From a virus: a stretch of 64,000 nt of DNA. Position numbers and translations under genes: made by a program. Below, in pieces: positions 27,381 to 35,445 of this stretch. Below the pieces are notes generated by a model, which saw nothing but the letters and a program-made list of their open reading frames with translations, made no database searches and was not told the DNA's origin. The stretch is from positions 62,001 through 126,000 of the IMG/VR virus record IMGVR_UViG_3300047548_000628, one strand, 5' to 3'. Every line of letters begins with the position of its first letter. Position 1 is the stretch's first letter.

Positions 27381-27968
27381 ATGAAAAAAATTATTCTATT
27401 ATTTCTATTCTTTGCAACGTCCGTATTTGCCGGTGATCTTACTATTTGTAATGGTAAGTATGCATTGTGTGCGGCTAGCACTTGTACTAAGACTGGAAAA
27501 ACTATTACAACTAATAACGGTGTTTCATACCCAGAAGTTGTTTGTAAATGTCCAGTACTAGAGGGTCCTAGTATTGCAGATTTAAGTGCTGGTGTAATGA
27601 AAGGGTCATGTAATGTAGATGATCCTACTACGCAAGTATGGAGTCTATTTGCTCCTCGCATTCATTATCCACAAGAAGCAAATAACTTTGTACAAACTCC
27701 AAAGAGTGCTACAAGAGCGAAAGTTCAATCTTGCTCAGGAGACGTAGCACAAGGGTCTGCTAATTGCTGGGGTATGATGTGTAGATACAAAAAAGATCCC
27801 ATTAACGGTACTACTGTTGCAGACTGTAGCTGCCCAATTGGACAGATTGCTAAAGGAATTGAATTCTTAACAGAAGCAGGTCAAGGAGATCCCAAAGCAT
27901 GTGCTAAGCACCCAGTAGCTGCACCTGATCCATTCGCTGATATAATTTTAAATGTAAAGAAAAAATGA
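27381..27968 (+). CDS. Secreted cysteine-rich protein of unknown function
   Basis: A 195-residue protein with a clear signal peptide: MKK, a hydrophobic run IILLFLFFATS, then a cleavage site after VFA. The mature part has about twelve cysteines in short motifs (TIC, ALC, STC, CKC, CSC), which suggests disulfide bonds in the periplasm or binding of a metal. I recognise no family. It starts 10 nt after aceA and overlaps nrdB by four bases, so it is cotranscribed with cytoplasmic enzymes although it should be exported. That mismatch makes it notable. Confidence 0.8.
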   Translation: MKKIILLFLFFATSVFAGDLTICNGKYALCAASTCTKTGKTITTNNGVSYPEVVCKCPVLEGPSIADLSAGVMKGSCNVDDPTTQVWSLFAPRIHYPQEANNFVQTPKSATRAKVQSCSGDVAQGSANCWGMMCRYKKDPINGTTVADCSCPIGQIAKGIEFLTEAGQGDPKACAKHPVAAPDPFADIILNVKKK

Positions 27969-29065
27969 GCCAAGCACAATATAACTTAAACACAAAAACA
28001 GATTATCTTAGTCGCAAAATGTTTCTAGACCCAGAAGGCCCGGTAACTATTCAACGATTCGAAGAAGTAAAATATAAAAAGATTGCAGATTTTGAACAAA
28101 CTGCACGTGGATTCTTTTGGGTCCCGGAAGAAATCAGTTTAACTAAAGATGCTAGTGATTTCAAAGATGCTAGTGAAACTGTTCGTCATATTTTTACGAG
28201 TAATTTATTGCGTCAGACTGCACTAGATAGTTTACAGGGAAGAGGTCCTAGTCAGATTTTTACACCTGTAATCAGTTTACCTGAACTAGAAGCACTAGTT
28301 TATAACTGGACATTCTTTGAAACAAACATTCATAGTCGTAGTTACAGCCATATTATTCGTAACATCTACAATGTTCCTAAAGAAGTATTCAACACTATTC
28401 ATGATACACAAGAAATTGTTAGTATGGCTTCTAGCGTCGGTAATTACTATGAAGCACTACACCAAATTAACTGTCGCAAAGAACTAGGTGAAACTGTTAC
28501 TGAAGATGAACACATTAAAGCAATCTATCTAGCACTACACGCTAGTTATGCATTAGAAGCATTTAGATTTATGGTTTCTTTTGCGACAAGTCTAGCAATG
28601 GTAGAAAACAAAATCTTTATTGGTAATGGCAACATCATCAGTTTGATTCTACAAGACGAACTATTACACAAAGGTTGGACTGCTTTCTTAATTAACCAAG
28701 TTGTTAAAGAAGACTCACGTTTTGCTAAAATTGCAGAAGAAACTAAAGACGAAGTTTATAAAATTTACTTAGATGTAATTCGTGAAGAAAAAGAATGGGC
28801 AGATTACTTGTTTCAAAAAGGACCAGTTATTGGTCTAAATGCGACTGTTCTTAAAGATTTTGTTGATTACACTGCGGTTAGTGCATTGAAAGAAATCGGT
28901 ATTAAGTACACAGAACCTCACCCAAAGACAACACCTATTCCTTGGTTTAACAAACATTCTGATACTAGTAAAAAGCAAACTGCGTTACAAGAGAATGAAT
29001 CTACTAACTATGTTATTGGTGTTATGAGTGATGCAATCGATTATGAGGCGTTACCCAGCTTGTAA
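27965..29065 (+). CDS. nrdB: Ribonucleoside-diphosphate reductase beta subunit
   Basis: A 366-residue radical-generating di-iron subunit, partner of NrdA. It shows FFWVPEEISLTKDASDF (Asp65, first ligand), the helix FFETNIHSRSYSHIIRNIY with Glu119, His123 and radical Tyr127, a later ALEAFRF glutamate, and LQDELLH with Glu and His. The tail (NYVIGVMSDAIDYEALPSL) is the acidic C-terminus that docks on NrdA. One oddity is that Glu and His in the radical helix are four apart (ExxxH) where E. coli NrdB has ExxH. It is the last gene of the operon and converges with a minus-strand gene two bases later. Confidence 0.95.
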   Translation: MSQAQYNLNTKTDYLSRKMFLDPEGPVTIQRFEEVKYKKIADFEQTARGFFWVPEEISLTKDASDFKDASETVRHIFTSNLLRQTALDSLQGRGPSQIFTPVISLPELEALVYNWTFFETNIHSRSYSHIIRNIYNVPKEVFNTIHDTQEIVSMASSVGNYYEALHQINCRKELGETVTEDEHIKAIYLALHASYALEAFRFMVSFATSLAMVENKIFIGNGNIISLILQDELLHKGWTAFLINQVVKEDSRFAKIAEETKDEVYKIYLDVIREEKEWADYLFQKGPVIGLNATVLKDFVDYTAVSALKEIGIKYTEPHPKTTPIPWFNKHSDTSKKQTALQENESTNYVIGVMSDAIDYEALPSL

Positions 29066-29067
29066 TA

Positions 29068-29277
29068 CTATCTATAGGAACCCCACTTAATACGATTCCA
29101 TACTCTTTCATGAATGTAGTATAGAATCGTATTAGCGGTCAACTGTACTATTGCAATAGTACCTGCTACACTAAGATTGTGTGATATAAGGTAACTAATA
29201 AGAAAAGTGGCGCTAGAACCAGTCAAGCGCCAACTAATAGTTTTCGCTAAGCTACGTAGCGATGTTTCTTTCATCAA
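29068..29277 (-). CDS. DUF2061-type small membrane protein
   Basis: A 69-residue protein with the DUF2061 pattern: SLAKTISWRLTGSSATFLIS at the front, a second hydrophobic segment (SVAGTIAIVQLTANTILYYI), and HERVWNRIKWG at the end. Two membrane helices are expected. In bacteria this domain is found near or fused to sulfate-activation genes (from memory), and here an APS-kinase-like gene lies one gene upstream. It overlaps its upstream neighbour by four bases. Function unknown. Confidence 0.85.
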   Translation of the reverse strand: MMKETSLRSLAKTISWRLTGSSATFLISYLISHNLSVAGTIAIVQLTANTILYYIHERVWNRIKWGSYR

Positions 29278-29498
29278 TCTTTCCCAGTTACTATAACGGC
29301 AACTTTGTCAACCCAAATTATACGCCCATTGCAGGCTATGTTCCATTTGGTTTCACCGTGTTCGTGTGTGCATTCGGTGTAAGTTTCTCCAATGATGCGA
29401 ACATCTGTTGCTAAATGTTCTACACCATTTTCAAAAATTCTCCAAACTAAATCACTACCGTTGTGTTTAGTATTGAAACGAACATGATACTTATTCAC
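29274..29498 (-). CDS. Small conserved-type protein of unknown function
   Basis: A 74-residue protein with alternating charged and hydrophobic residues suggesting a small beta-fold (VRFNTKHNGSDLVWRIFENG, then EHGETKWNIACNGRIIWVDK). I recognise the general look from aquatic phages but no named family. Four-base overlaps on both sides place it firmly in the unit with the APS-kinase fusion and the DUF2061 gene. Confidence 0.75.
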   Translation of the reverse strand: MNKYHVRFNTKHNGSDLVWRIFENGVEHLATDVRIIGETYTECTHEHGETKWNIACNGRIIWVDKVAVIVTGKD

Positions 29499-30289
29499 TT
29501 TAGGCCCAATGATTTACGAATCTTCGTTGCGCTAATAGAATGAATGGCATCATCAAAAACTTCTTGTTCAATCTTGTAACCAACATCACGCCCATATGTA
29601 ATGTTTACGATGTTAGGAACAACTTGAATTTCATATTGACCTTGATATAGAGGATCTAAATCACGCTTGATATAGTGTTTGACTTGTTCAATCGCAAAAG
29701 GATTAGAACCTTGCCAACCTTGACAGTCACGAATTTGAATCACAACTTGCCCAGTTTTAGCAATTGCACGATCAAACAATGCACGATGCCCTTCGTGCCA
29801 TGGTTGCCAACGACCTAACATTTGAACTGTTTCTTTTTTCCAGTCAAAAGTAGGGCGTCTACGATTATCAATCATATGTGCAGCAATAAATTCACCCCAC
29901 CATTCTGATTTTTGTTCAGTGATTCTGAAATCATAGACTTCAGGTGGTATAAAAACTTTGTTTGTATCTTCAAAACGACCTTTATCTATGGTGTCGACCC
30001 AAATAGTCCAATCTGCTTTAAAGTTGTTACGCATTTCAATCAATGGTGCAACAAAATCACAGATTACAAAGTCCATATCAACCATAGAATCAGCAAGTTC
30101 ACGCATGCGTAAACTTTGACGGATACGTCCTTCCTTGCTGAAATCCCAGTCGTTATACTTCTTGCGAACATCATCCGCATTTAACCAACCTACTTTTTTA
30201 CCGTTGATCTGTAAATGCTCTAAGATGTGTTGAGACAGGTAAGTTTTGCCTGCACCAGGTAAACCCATAACTAGTATACGCTGTACCAT
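29495..30289 (-). CDS. APS kinase-like domain fused to a nucleotidyltransferase domain
   Basis: A 264-residue two-domain protein. Residues 1-140: P-loop GLPGAGKT (9-16), LNADDVRKKYNDWDFS in the place of the APS-kinase DGDNVR motif, and VICDFVAPLIEMRNNF resembling the family's VxxAxxxPxxxxR block; this domain would make PAPS from APS and ATP. Residues about 150-264: GRWQPWHEGHRAL with the HxGH motif of cytidylyl/NMN-adenylyltransferases, and ISATKIRK near the end in the place of the ISSTxIR motif. Both catalytic motifs look intact. Two sulfotransferases nearby would use PAPS. The role of the second domain is open. Confidence 0.8.
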   Translation of the reverse strand: MVQRILVMGLPGAGKTYLSQHILEHLQINGKKVGWLNADDVRKKYNDWDFSKEGRIRQSLRMRELADSMVDMDFVICDFVAPLIEMRNNFKADWTIWVDTIDKGRFEDTNKVFIPPEVYDFRITEQKSEWWGEFIAAHMIDNRRRPTFDWKKETVQMLGRWQPWHEGHRALFDRAIAKTGQVVIQIRDCQGWQGSNPFAIEQVKHYIKRDLDPLYQGQYEIQVVPNIVNITYGRDVGYKIEQEVFDDAIHSISATKIRKSLGLK

Positions 30290-30298
30290 CTTTATTCC

Positions 30299-30523
30299 TT
30301 ATTGAATAATATTGCCTGTATCTTCTGATGCTTGTGATGCTTGTGATTCTGCTTCTGCTTGTTGTGCGGTGGCAGCATTATACTGCTGCATTTGTGTACT
30401 AGCTTGAACTTGAATAGAATTCATCAATGGGGCAATTGACTCGTATGGTAATTTACCTACAGTAGCTAGAATTAGGTTTACTTGATCAAGTGTAAGTTGA
30501 ATGTTGAAAATTGGATGTTCCAT
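30299..30523 (-). CDS. Small phage protein of unknown function
   Basis: A 74-residue protein. The first half is a helix-turn pattern (FNIQLTLDQVNLILATVGKL PY-type) and the second half is Gln/Ala-rich and probably disordered. No catalytic motif. Similar short proteins occur next to structural or modification genes in T4-like phages (impression, untested). A good AAGG site precedes the ATG. Confidence 0.65.
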   Translation of the reverse strand: MEHPIFNIQLTLDQVNLILATVGKLPYESIAPLMNSIQVQASTQMQQYNAATAQQAEAESQASQASEDTGNIIQ

Positions 30524-30587
30524 GGTTTACCTTTATAAAATGTATATTATAATTTATGCCTAAACAAAGAATGTACAAAAAAAGGTA

Positions 30588-30620
30588 GGAAAAAATAAAG
30601 GCCTCGTTTAGAGACCTTTA
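30588..30620 (-). terminator. Rho-independent terminator after the sulfotransferase gene
   Basis: On the minus strand AAAGGTCTC / GAGGCCTTT form a stem around TAAAC, followed by ATTTTTT. It sits right after the stop codon at 30624. Confidence 0.85.
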
Positions 30621-30623
30621 TGT

Positions 30624-31544
30624 TTAGATTAGCTTAGTATCACTATCATCATTGATTACTTGTCCAAAAAAGCTCTGTTGTGGCTTAATTTCAGTATCAG
30701 TGCTATCACTAAGTGGTACATCATCTATTTCACGCCAGAATTCTGCACCACGTACACTGTCTAATACACTAGCAGGTAATACATCTTCTGGATAAAGTGC
30801 TGTTGATTTGACTTCGGGTCTGACTTCGTGCATGTCAATAAAACCATAGATTTTTACATCGTCTTCTCTGTGCAAGTTCTTTAGATTCTTAAAATCGTGA
30901 TGATATTCCGGTTCACCTAAGAATTCATACACTTTCTTCATTGTTTCACGTGGATTATTAACTAAGTCTTTGTACTCAATGAAATGAATATTTGCTCTAT
31001 ATCCTTCAGCTAACGCCTTCTTTAGTCCATCAAACGATTGACCCAAGATACCGGGACCGGCAATAGCTTGGCAGCGAGTAACATCATTGATTGGTATGCC
31101 TTGTTGAACAAGTGCCTGGTCAATGAAGTTGATGCGGTCGTTAATAATATGCGGGTTTCTATTAATCATAGATATAAATGAAGCTAAGATTTCAGAAACA
31201 TCTCGTACTGGGTACAATACTTTAGGGTGTTCAATTCCAAAATAACCTTTGATATACTCCATTCTATTAACCCAGCTACGGTTCTTCTCAAATACAATTG
31301 GCTTATCTACATCTGCGTAGTAATGATCCATAACAGAAGCTATCAGATTCTTCCCAAAGTCTATTTTAGGATAAGCCAAGAACAATTCATCATTGCTTAA
31401 AGAATTCTCTATCGCTAGCATTGTAGGTATTACAGGAGAACTAGGTCCTGAATAAAATCTAGGGTTTTGATTTAAAATAGCTGATAGCATAGTACTACCG
31501 CTTCTAGGTAGTCCAGCCATAAAATAATATTTTTTCTTAGTCAT
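30624..31544 (-). CDS. PAPS-dependent sulfotransferase
   Basis: A 306-residue enzyme. The N-terminal GLPRSGSTMLSAILNQNP is the 5'-phosphosulfate-binding loop of sulfotransferases. VRDVSEILASFISMINRNP with its Arg resembles the 3'-phosphate-binding block. The FLGEPEYHHDF and LHREDDVKIYG segments are typical of the Sulfotransfer_1/3 families. It would move sulfate from PAPS to a sugar or Tyr. It is the last gene of a minus-strand cluster with three glycosyltransferase genes and sits two genes from the APS-kinase fusion, which supports a glycan substrate. A paralogue lies at 42494. Confidence 0.88.
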   Translation of the reverse strand: MTKKKYYFMAGLPRSGSTMLSAILNQNPRFYSGPSSPVIPTMLAIENSLSNDELFLAYPKIDFGKNLIASVMDHYYADVDKPIVFEKNRSWVNRMEYIKGYFGIEHPKVLYPVRDVSEILASFISMINRNPHIINDRINFIDQALVQQGIPINDVTRCQAIAGPGILGQSFDGLKKALAEGYRANIHFIEYKDLVNNPRETMKKVYEFLGEPEYHHDFKNLKNLHREDDVKIYGFIDMHEVRPEVKSTALYPEDVLPASVLDSVRGAEFWREIDDVPLSDSTDTEIKPQQSFFGQVINDDSDTKLI

Positions 31545-31554
31545 AATTTGTTCC

Positions 31555-32454
31555 TTATTGTTTGTCTACCGACGCAATGATTTCGTTTATATCAAAAAGA
31601 TTTTGATCTTCAGTAAATGGATATTCAATTTCATTACCATTAAAATCAAAGTCAAACAAGTAACTTCCTGGAAGTTTAAAGTTGTATGGAATCTTTGTAG
31701 TTATGTTGTCATGTAAGTCATAACCAAAAACAGTTGGACTTGTGCCATTCCATAATACAGTTGAAGGTTTATTTAATGCAGCAGCAGCGTGTTGAAGCGA
31801 AGAATCTATTAGAATTCTTTTTTCACTGTGTAGCATTAAACTGAAGAATTCCATCAACGATAATGCTTGTTGTTGTGTAGCAAAAACATGATTAGCACCT
31901 TTTAATTTAGGTGAGTTAATTTTTGTAACTTGATAGATCATGTAATCTGCTTTGTAGTGATTAACTAATTCTTGTGCAATTGATTCCGGCATGTCACGAG
32001 TCCATGCATAAGGTTTCGCATCAGTAGTCATCATGCCACCATTAGTGTGAATAACCATGATAGGTTTACTACCTTTGACCCAATATCTTTTAGAAAGATC
32101 ATATTGAAGTTTGTTAAACTTGATTACAGGTTTCTCACCGTTATAAGTAAGACCGTACATCTTACACCAGTTTTGGATCAACGGTAGTTTCTTGTGAATA
32201 TGGTCTGTAGTGTAATATGGCTCGTGATGAAATAGTAAAGAATCTTTGTCTTGTACGTAGTTTTGGTAAAAATAACTGGTATTACCTAACTGGTACACTC
32301 TATCTACAAAATCTAAGTTGTTAAAAATATCAGGATATGCACATACAACTATGAGTTTTCGATCAGGGTGATTGTTTTTAATAACTTTGGCAACAGCCGT
32401 TGCTGCGATGTGTTTCCCAATTCCACCTTGTAGATGAAAAATACTATATTTCAT
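31555..32454 (-). CDS. Glycosyltransferase, GT9/heptosyltransferase-like
   Basis: A 299-residue GT-B type protein. It starts MKYSIFHLQGGIGKHIAATA, the Gly-rich N-terminal loop of heptosyltransferase-like enzymes. The C-terminal half has RILIDSSLQHAAAALNKPST followed by VLWNGTSP, which closely parallels the sugar-nucleotide motif of GT9 (D-[ST]-x-x-x-H-x-A-A-x-L). It overlaps no neighbour and lies 10 nt from the sulfotransferase. The likely role is adding a sugar to a lipopolysaccharide-like or virion glycan; donor and acceptor are unknown. Confidence 0.78.
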   Translation of the reverse strand: MKYSIFHLQGGIGKHIAATAVAKVIKNNHPDRKLIVVCAYPDIFNNLDFVDRVYQLGNTSYFYQNYVQDKDSLLFHHEPYYTTDHIHKKLPLIQNWCKMYGLTYNGEKPVIKFNKLQYDLSKRYWVKGSKPIMVIHTNGGMMTTDAKPYAWTRDMPESIAQELVNHYKADYMIYQVTKINSPKLKGANHVFATQQQALSLMEFFSLMLHSEKRILIDSSLQHAAAALNKPSTVLWNGTSPTVFGYDLHDNITTKIPYNFKLPGSYLFDFDFNGNEIEYPFTEDQNLFDINEIIASVDKQ

Positions 32455-32457
32455 TTA

Positions 32458-33741
32458 TTATGTCCTTTTAAGGATAGTTAATCCATTGTTATTTGTTTTG
32501 TATTTGTAGAAAGTCCAATGAGAATTTTCCATCAAAAATTCTATAATAGCTGATAGAAGCCCTTTGTTGTCGTTACCGACTTCATCCCGCAATCCAAACG
32601 TGTGGGTATCGTGAAATGCAATATATTTATTGGCTTTGTTCCCGTGTAGTTTTAATTCTTGTTTTAATTGATCGTAAGTGTGCAATGTGTCAATAAACAA
32701 CAAATCAACGTTACCTATTTCAATCTCTAATACATTGGCTTTTATGTATTGAACCTGTTTGCCCACTCTTTTAGCTTCATTAAACAGTCTTTGCACGTTT
32801 GAATTCAAAACTATATCATATGAAATCAATGAAACATCAGTATTCAAGAATGCTCTTGTACTGACACCTGTTCTAACGCCCATTTCTACTACTGTTTTAC
32901 ATTCTTTAGCCAGTTCATATAGTTCGTGAACGTTTTCATTAATGTCACTTGGTGTATTTCTTGCGTTTTGGTATTCCATCTCAAATATAGAGTTATGTGT
33001 TTGATTACGCTGTTGGGCATACATCTTAATCATATTATGGGGAATGTCCCAATTATTACTGTTCTTAAAATGATTGAATTTGATTAGGTTTTTTGAGTCT
33101 AATTCAATTCTTTTTGACACATCACTATTTGGATCATTGAACTTAGTAAGCGTTTCAGAAATCTTACCTTTTATCTTGTTAGAGTTCAATGCATATACAG
33201 TTTTTGCACGTTGAGCTAAGTAATCATCACCGTACCATACTTGATATAGTGAAGGTATAGGGGTATAAGATTCACGCAACATAAACATACAAATACCAAA
33301 CGCCCATGCTTGACCGCCGATTGGTTGATTCTCGTTGTAGTTTAGTTTTACTATTTCTTCTTTGGTATCGATGTAATCATCGATTTTGTAATTGTTTTGA
33401 TATCCTCTAAGATTCACACCTATGATATCACCCTGAGACAAATTGAAATCTGTGATTAACTGAAAAACAGTACTGTCTACTTTGATATCATCATTTATTA
33501 TTCCAATGATTTTTGATGTAGCTCTTAAAACACCTTCATTCCATGCAGGATTTACGTAGATGTTTCTTCCATATGATATCAACTCTATTTTAGGATTCTT
33601 CAATACGTTGAAGTCAGGTCTGTTATTAATAGCATTGTCTATGATAATGACTTTGTTAACTAGTGCTTGCTCAACATACATTTCTAACGACTTTTCAAAG
33701 TCACTGGACATCCATAATGTTGGAATGATTATGTCGATCAT
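32458..33741 (-). CDS. Fusion of a GT2-like glycosyltransferase and a class I methyltransferase
   Basis: A 427-residue bifunctional protein. Residues 1-230 look like a GT-A domain: MIDIIIPTLWMSSDFEKSLE, NPAWNEGVLRATSKIIGIIN and DDIKV as the Asp-Asp motif. Residues about 265-427 look like a SAM methyltransferase of the Methyltransf_24/CmcI type: VVEMGVRTGVSTRAFL as the glycine-rich loop, VDLLFIDTLHTYDQLKQELK and KYIAFHDTHTFG. It could transfer a sugar and O-methylate it. The 5' end overlaps the next upstream gene by four bases. Confidence 0.82.
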   Translation of the reverse strand: MIDIIIPTLWMSSDFEKSLEMYVEQALVNKVIIIDNAINNRPDFNVLKNPKIELISYGRNIYVNPAWNEGVLRATSKIIGIINDDIKVDSTVFQLITDFNLSQGDIIGVNLRGYQNNYKIDDYIDTKEEIVKLNYNENQPIGGQAWAFGICMFMLRESYTPIPSLYQVWYGDDYLAQRAKTVYALNSNKIKGKISETLTKFNDPNSDVSKRIELDSKNLIKFNHFKNSNNWDIPHNMIKMYAQQRNQTHNSIFEMEYQNARNTPSDINENVHELYELAKECKTVVEMGVRTGVSTRAFLNTDVSLISYDIVLNSNVQRLFNEAKRVGKQVQYIKANVLEIEIGNVDLLFIDTLHTYDQLKQELKLHGNKANKYIAFHDTHTFGLRDEVGNDNKGLLSAIIEFLMENSHWTFYKYKTNNNGLTILKRT

Positions 33742-34382
33742 AGTTTATGTTGCTGTTTAAAGTCACCGACATACATTTTATTACCAATGTGGGATACTGT
33801 ATGATTTGGGTTAAGCCAAATGTCATAACCTAGTTCTTTAATTTTGTTGGATAACGTAATGTCTTCACCAACAAAGTCGCCGTTGACGTATGTATACTCG
33901 CAAATGTTTTTTAACTTCTTGTTTCTAAACACTAACTCTGTATTAGAATCCCAAAGATCATTAAGTACTTTTTGAGAAAGTTTTAAAAATCCTGTGCCAC
34001 ATTTGTTAATTTTTACGTATCCGTCAGTATCTATTACAATTTGAGGATCTATCCAAACGTTAAATGTAGTTGGTTTGTTGTCAGATTTATTAACGACAGG
34101 TACTGAAATTACATCCTTATCAGATTGAATTATGTCTATAAGAACCTGTGGATTCCAATATTCGTCATCGTCAATGAACACAACTGTGTCATATTTTTCA
34201 TTGTAAGCTAATGCAAAAAGTTCATTCCTAGCCATCGGTAGAATACTCTCATTAGCTAGAAACACACATTTAATATCTAGGTCGTGTTTTAAACCTAACT
34301 TGATGGATTCACATAAGCTGTGTACAAAGTATGCGTCAACTTTTTGATCTAGGCAGGGCGTGGCTATTAAAATTTTTTTCAT
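33738..34382 (-). CDS. Glycosyltransferase, GT2-like
   Basis: A 214-residue GT-A type enzyme. It has MKKILIATPCLDQKVDAYFV at the start, ARNELFALAYNEKYDTVVFI followed by the metal-binding DDDEYW, a FNVWID strand, and GEDITLSNKIKELGYDIWLN followed by HTVSHIG at the end. These are features of short glycosyltransferases frequent in large aquatic phages. First gene of the minus-strand cluster ending at 30624. A hairpin lies upstream at 34391-34424. Confidence 0.8.
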   Translation of the reverse strand: MKKILIATPCLDQKVDAYFVHSLCESIKLGLKHDLDIKCVFLANESILPMARNELFALAYNEKYDTVVFIDDDEYWNPQVLIDIIQSDKDVISVPVVNKSDNKPTTFNVWIDPQIVIDTDGYVKINKCGTGFLKLSQKVLNDLWDSNTELVFRNKKLKNICEYTYVNGDFVGEDITLSNKIKELGYDIWLNPNHTVSHIGNKMYVGDFKQQHKL

Positions 34383-34390
34383 GGATAAAA

Positions 34391-34424
34391 TAAAGGATTG
34401 ATACTTTTATATATCAATCCTTTA
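34391..34424 (-). terminator. Terminator hairpin after the frameshifted propeller gene
   Basis: TAAAGGATTGATA and its complement form a 13-bp stem around an 8-nt loop, followed on the minus strand by TTTTATCC. It separates the gene ending at 34444 from the glycosyltransferase cluster. Confidence 0.75.
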
Positions 34425-34443
34425 TTAAGATGAAAAATTATTT

Positions 34444-35389
34444 TTAGGTTCCTGAACACGCACCAAAATTTGATTTGGCTACTGTTAATGTGCCAAAATT
34501 TACAGCATTGCCTAATGTCTGTATAACGATATATTCTATTTTATTAAATCTAGTTCCATTACTACCGCCAGCAAATACTCCCCTAGTACCATTTGAGCAT
34601 GCACCAAGATCATGATTAGTAGAACTTAAATCGCCGAAATACGTAGCATTACCAGTTGTAGCAATTGTTATATAGTCAATAACATTACTAAAACTTCCAG
34701 CGTAACCACCCGCAAATACACCTCGTGTTGTATCCGAGCAGCCGTTAATCCAACCTCTACTTACAGTTAAAGTACCAAAGTTAGTAGCATTACCCGTAGT
34801 GTCAATAGTTATATAATCGATAACATCACTATAGGCTCCTTGAAGGTCTCCACCAGCAAATATACCACGGGTACTATTAGCACAAGAAGCTAAACTAGTT
34901 CTAGCAACTGTTAAAGTACCAAAACTAGTAGCATTACCAGTTGTAGCAATTGTTATATAATCTATTGCACTAGTTTTAGTAGCTGTAGAACCGCCCCCAA
35001 ATACACCCCTAATTCCGTTAGAGCAGGCACCGACCGATTGCCTAGCTGTAACTAGAGTGCCAAAATTAGTAGCATTACCTGTTGTAGCAATAGTTATATA
35101 ATCTATTGTGTTTTGAGCTGATGTAATCCAGCCTCCTGCAAACACACCTCGTGTTCCATTAGAACACGCACGAACACCATCTCTAGAACTAGTCAAAGTA
35201 CCAAAACTAGTAGCATTACCAGTTGTAGAAATTGTTATGTAGTCAATACCGTTTGTTTTTGACCCTGTATCACCGCCACCAAAAGTACCCCTATCACCAT
35301 ACTACTTGATAATACGTAGTAGGCCATACCCCATCTAACATTAATTCATATACTTCATTTAATGTGAAAACATCTGTTATTTGACTCAT
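34444..35389 (-). pseudogene. Frameshifted six-repeat propeller-like virion protein
   Basis: The intact start is ATG 35387-35389: MSQITDVFTLNEVYELMLDG continues to VVW and then hits TGA-TAG at 35294-35296. The paralogue at 40507 has the same head but continues WYGSRGTFGGG. Aligning the DNA, this copy lacks 5 nt at that spot, and the remainder (RGTFGGGDTG onward, to the stop at 34444) stays open in the +1 frame. Six RGVFAGG-type repeats (RGTF, RGVF, RGIF variants) and the closing ACSGT are all preserved, so the break is recent, an assembly error, or rescued by frameshifting. No good internal start precedes the repeats (only a TTG at 35196, mid-repeat). Confidence 0.8.
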
Positions 35390-35437
35390 ATATCTATATC
35401 CTGAGGTAGCCGCACTAAGAACGACTAATGAATATAG

Positions 35438-35445
35438 TATTTATG
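35438..35445 (-). promoter_or_regulatory. Late-promoter-like CATAAATA
   Basis: On the minus strand CATAAATA lies 48 nt upstream of the ATG at 35389 and overlaps the stop region of the upstream gene. Confidence 0.5.
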
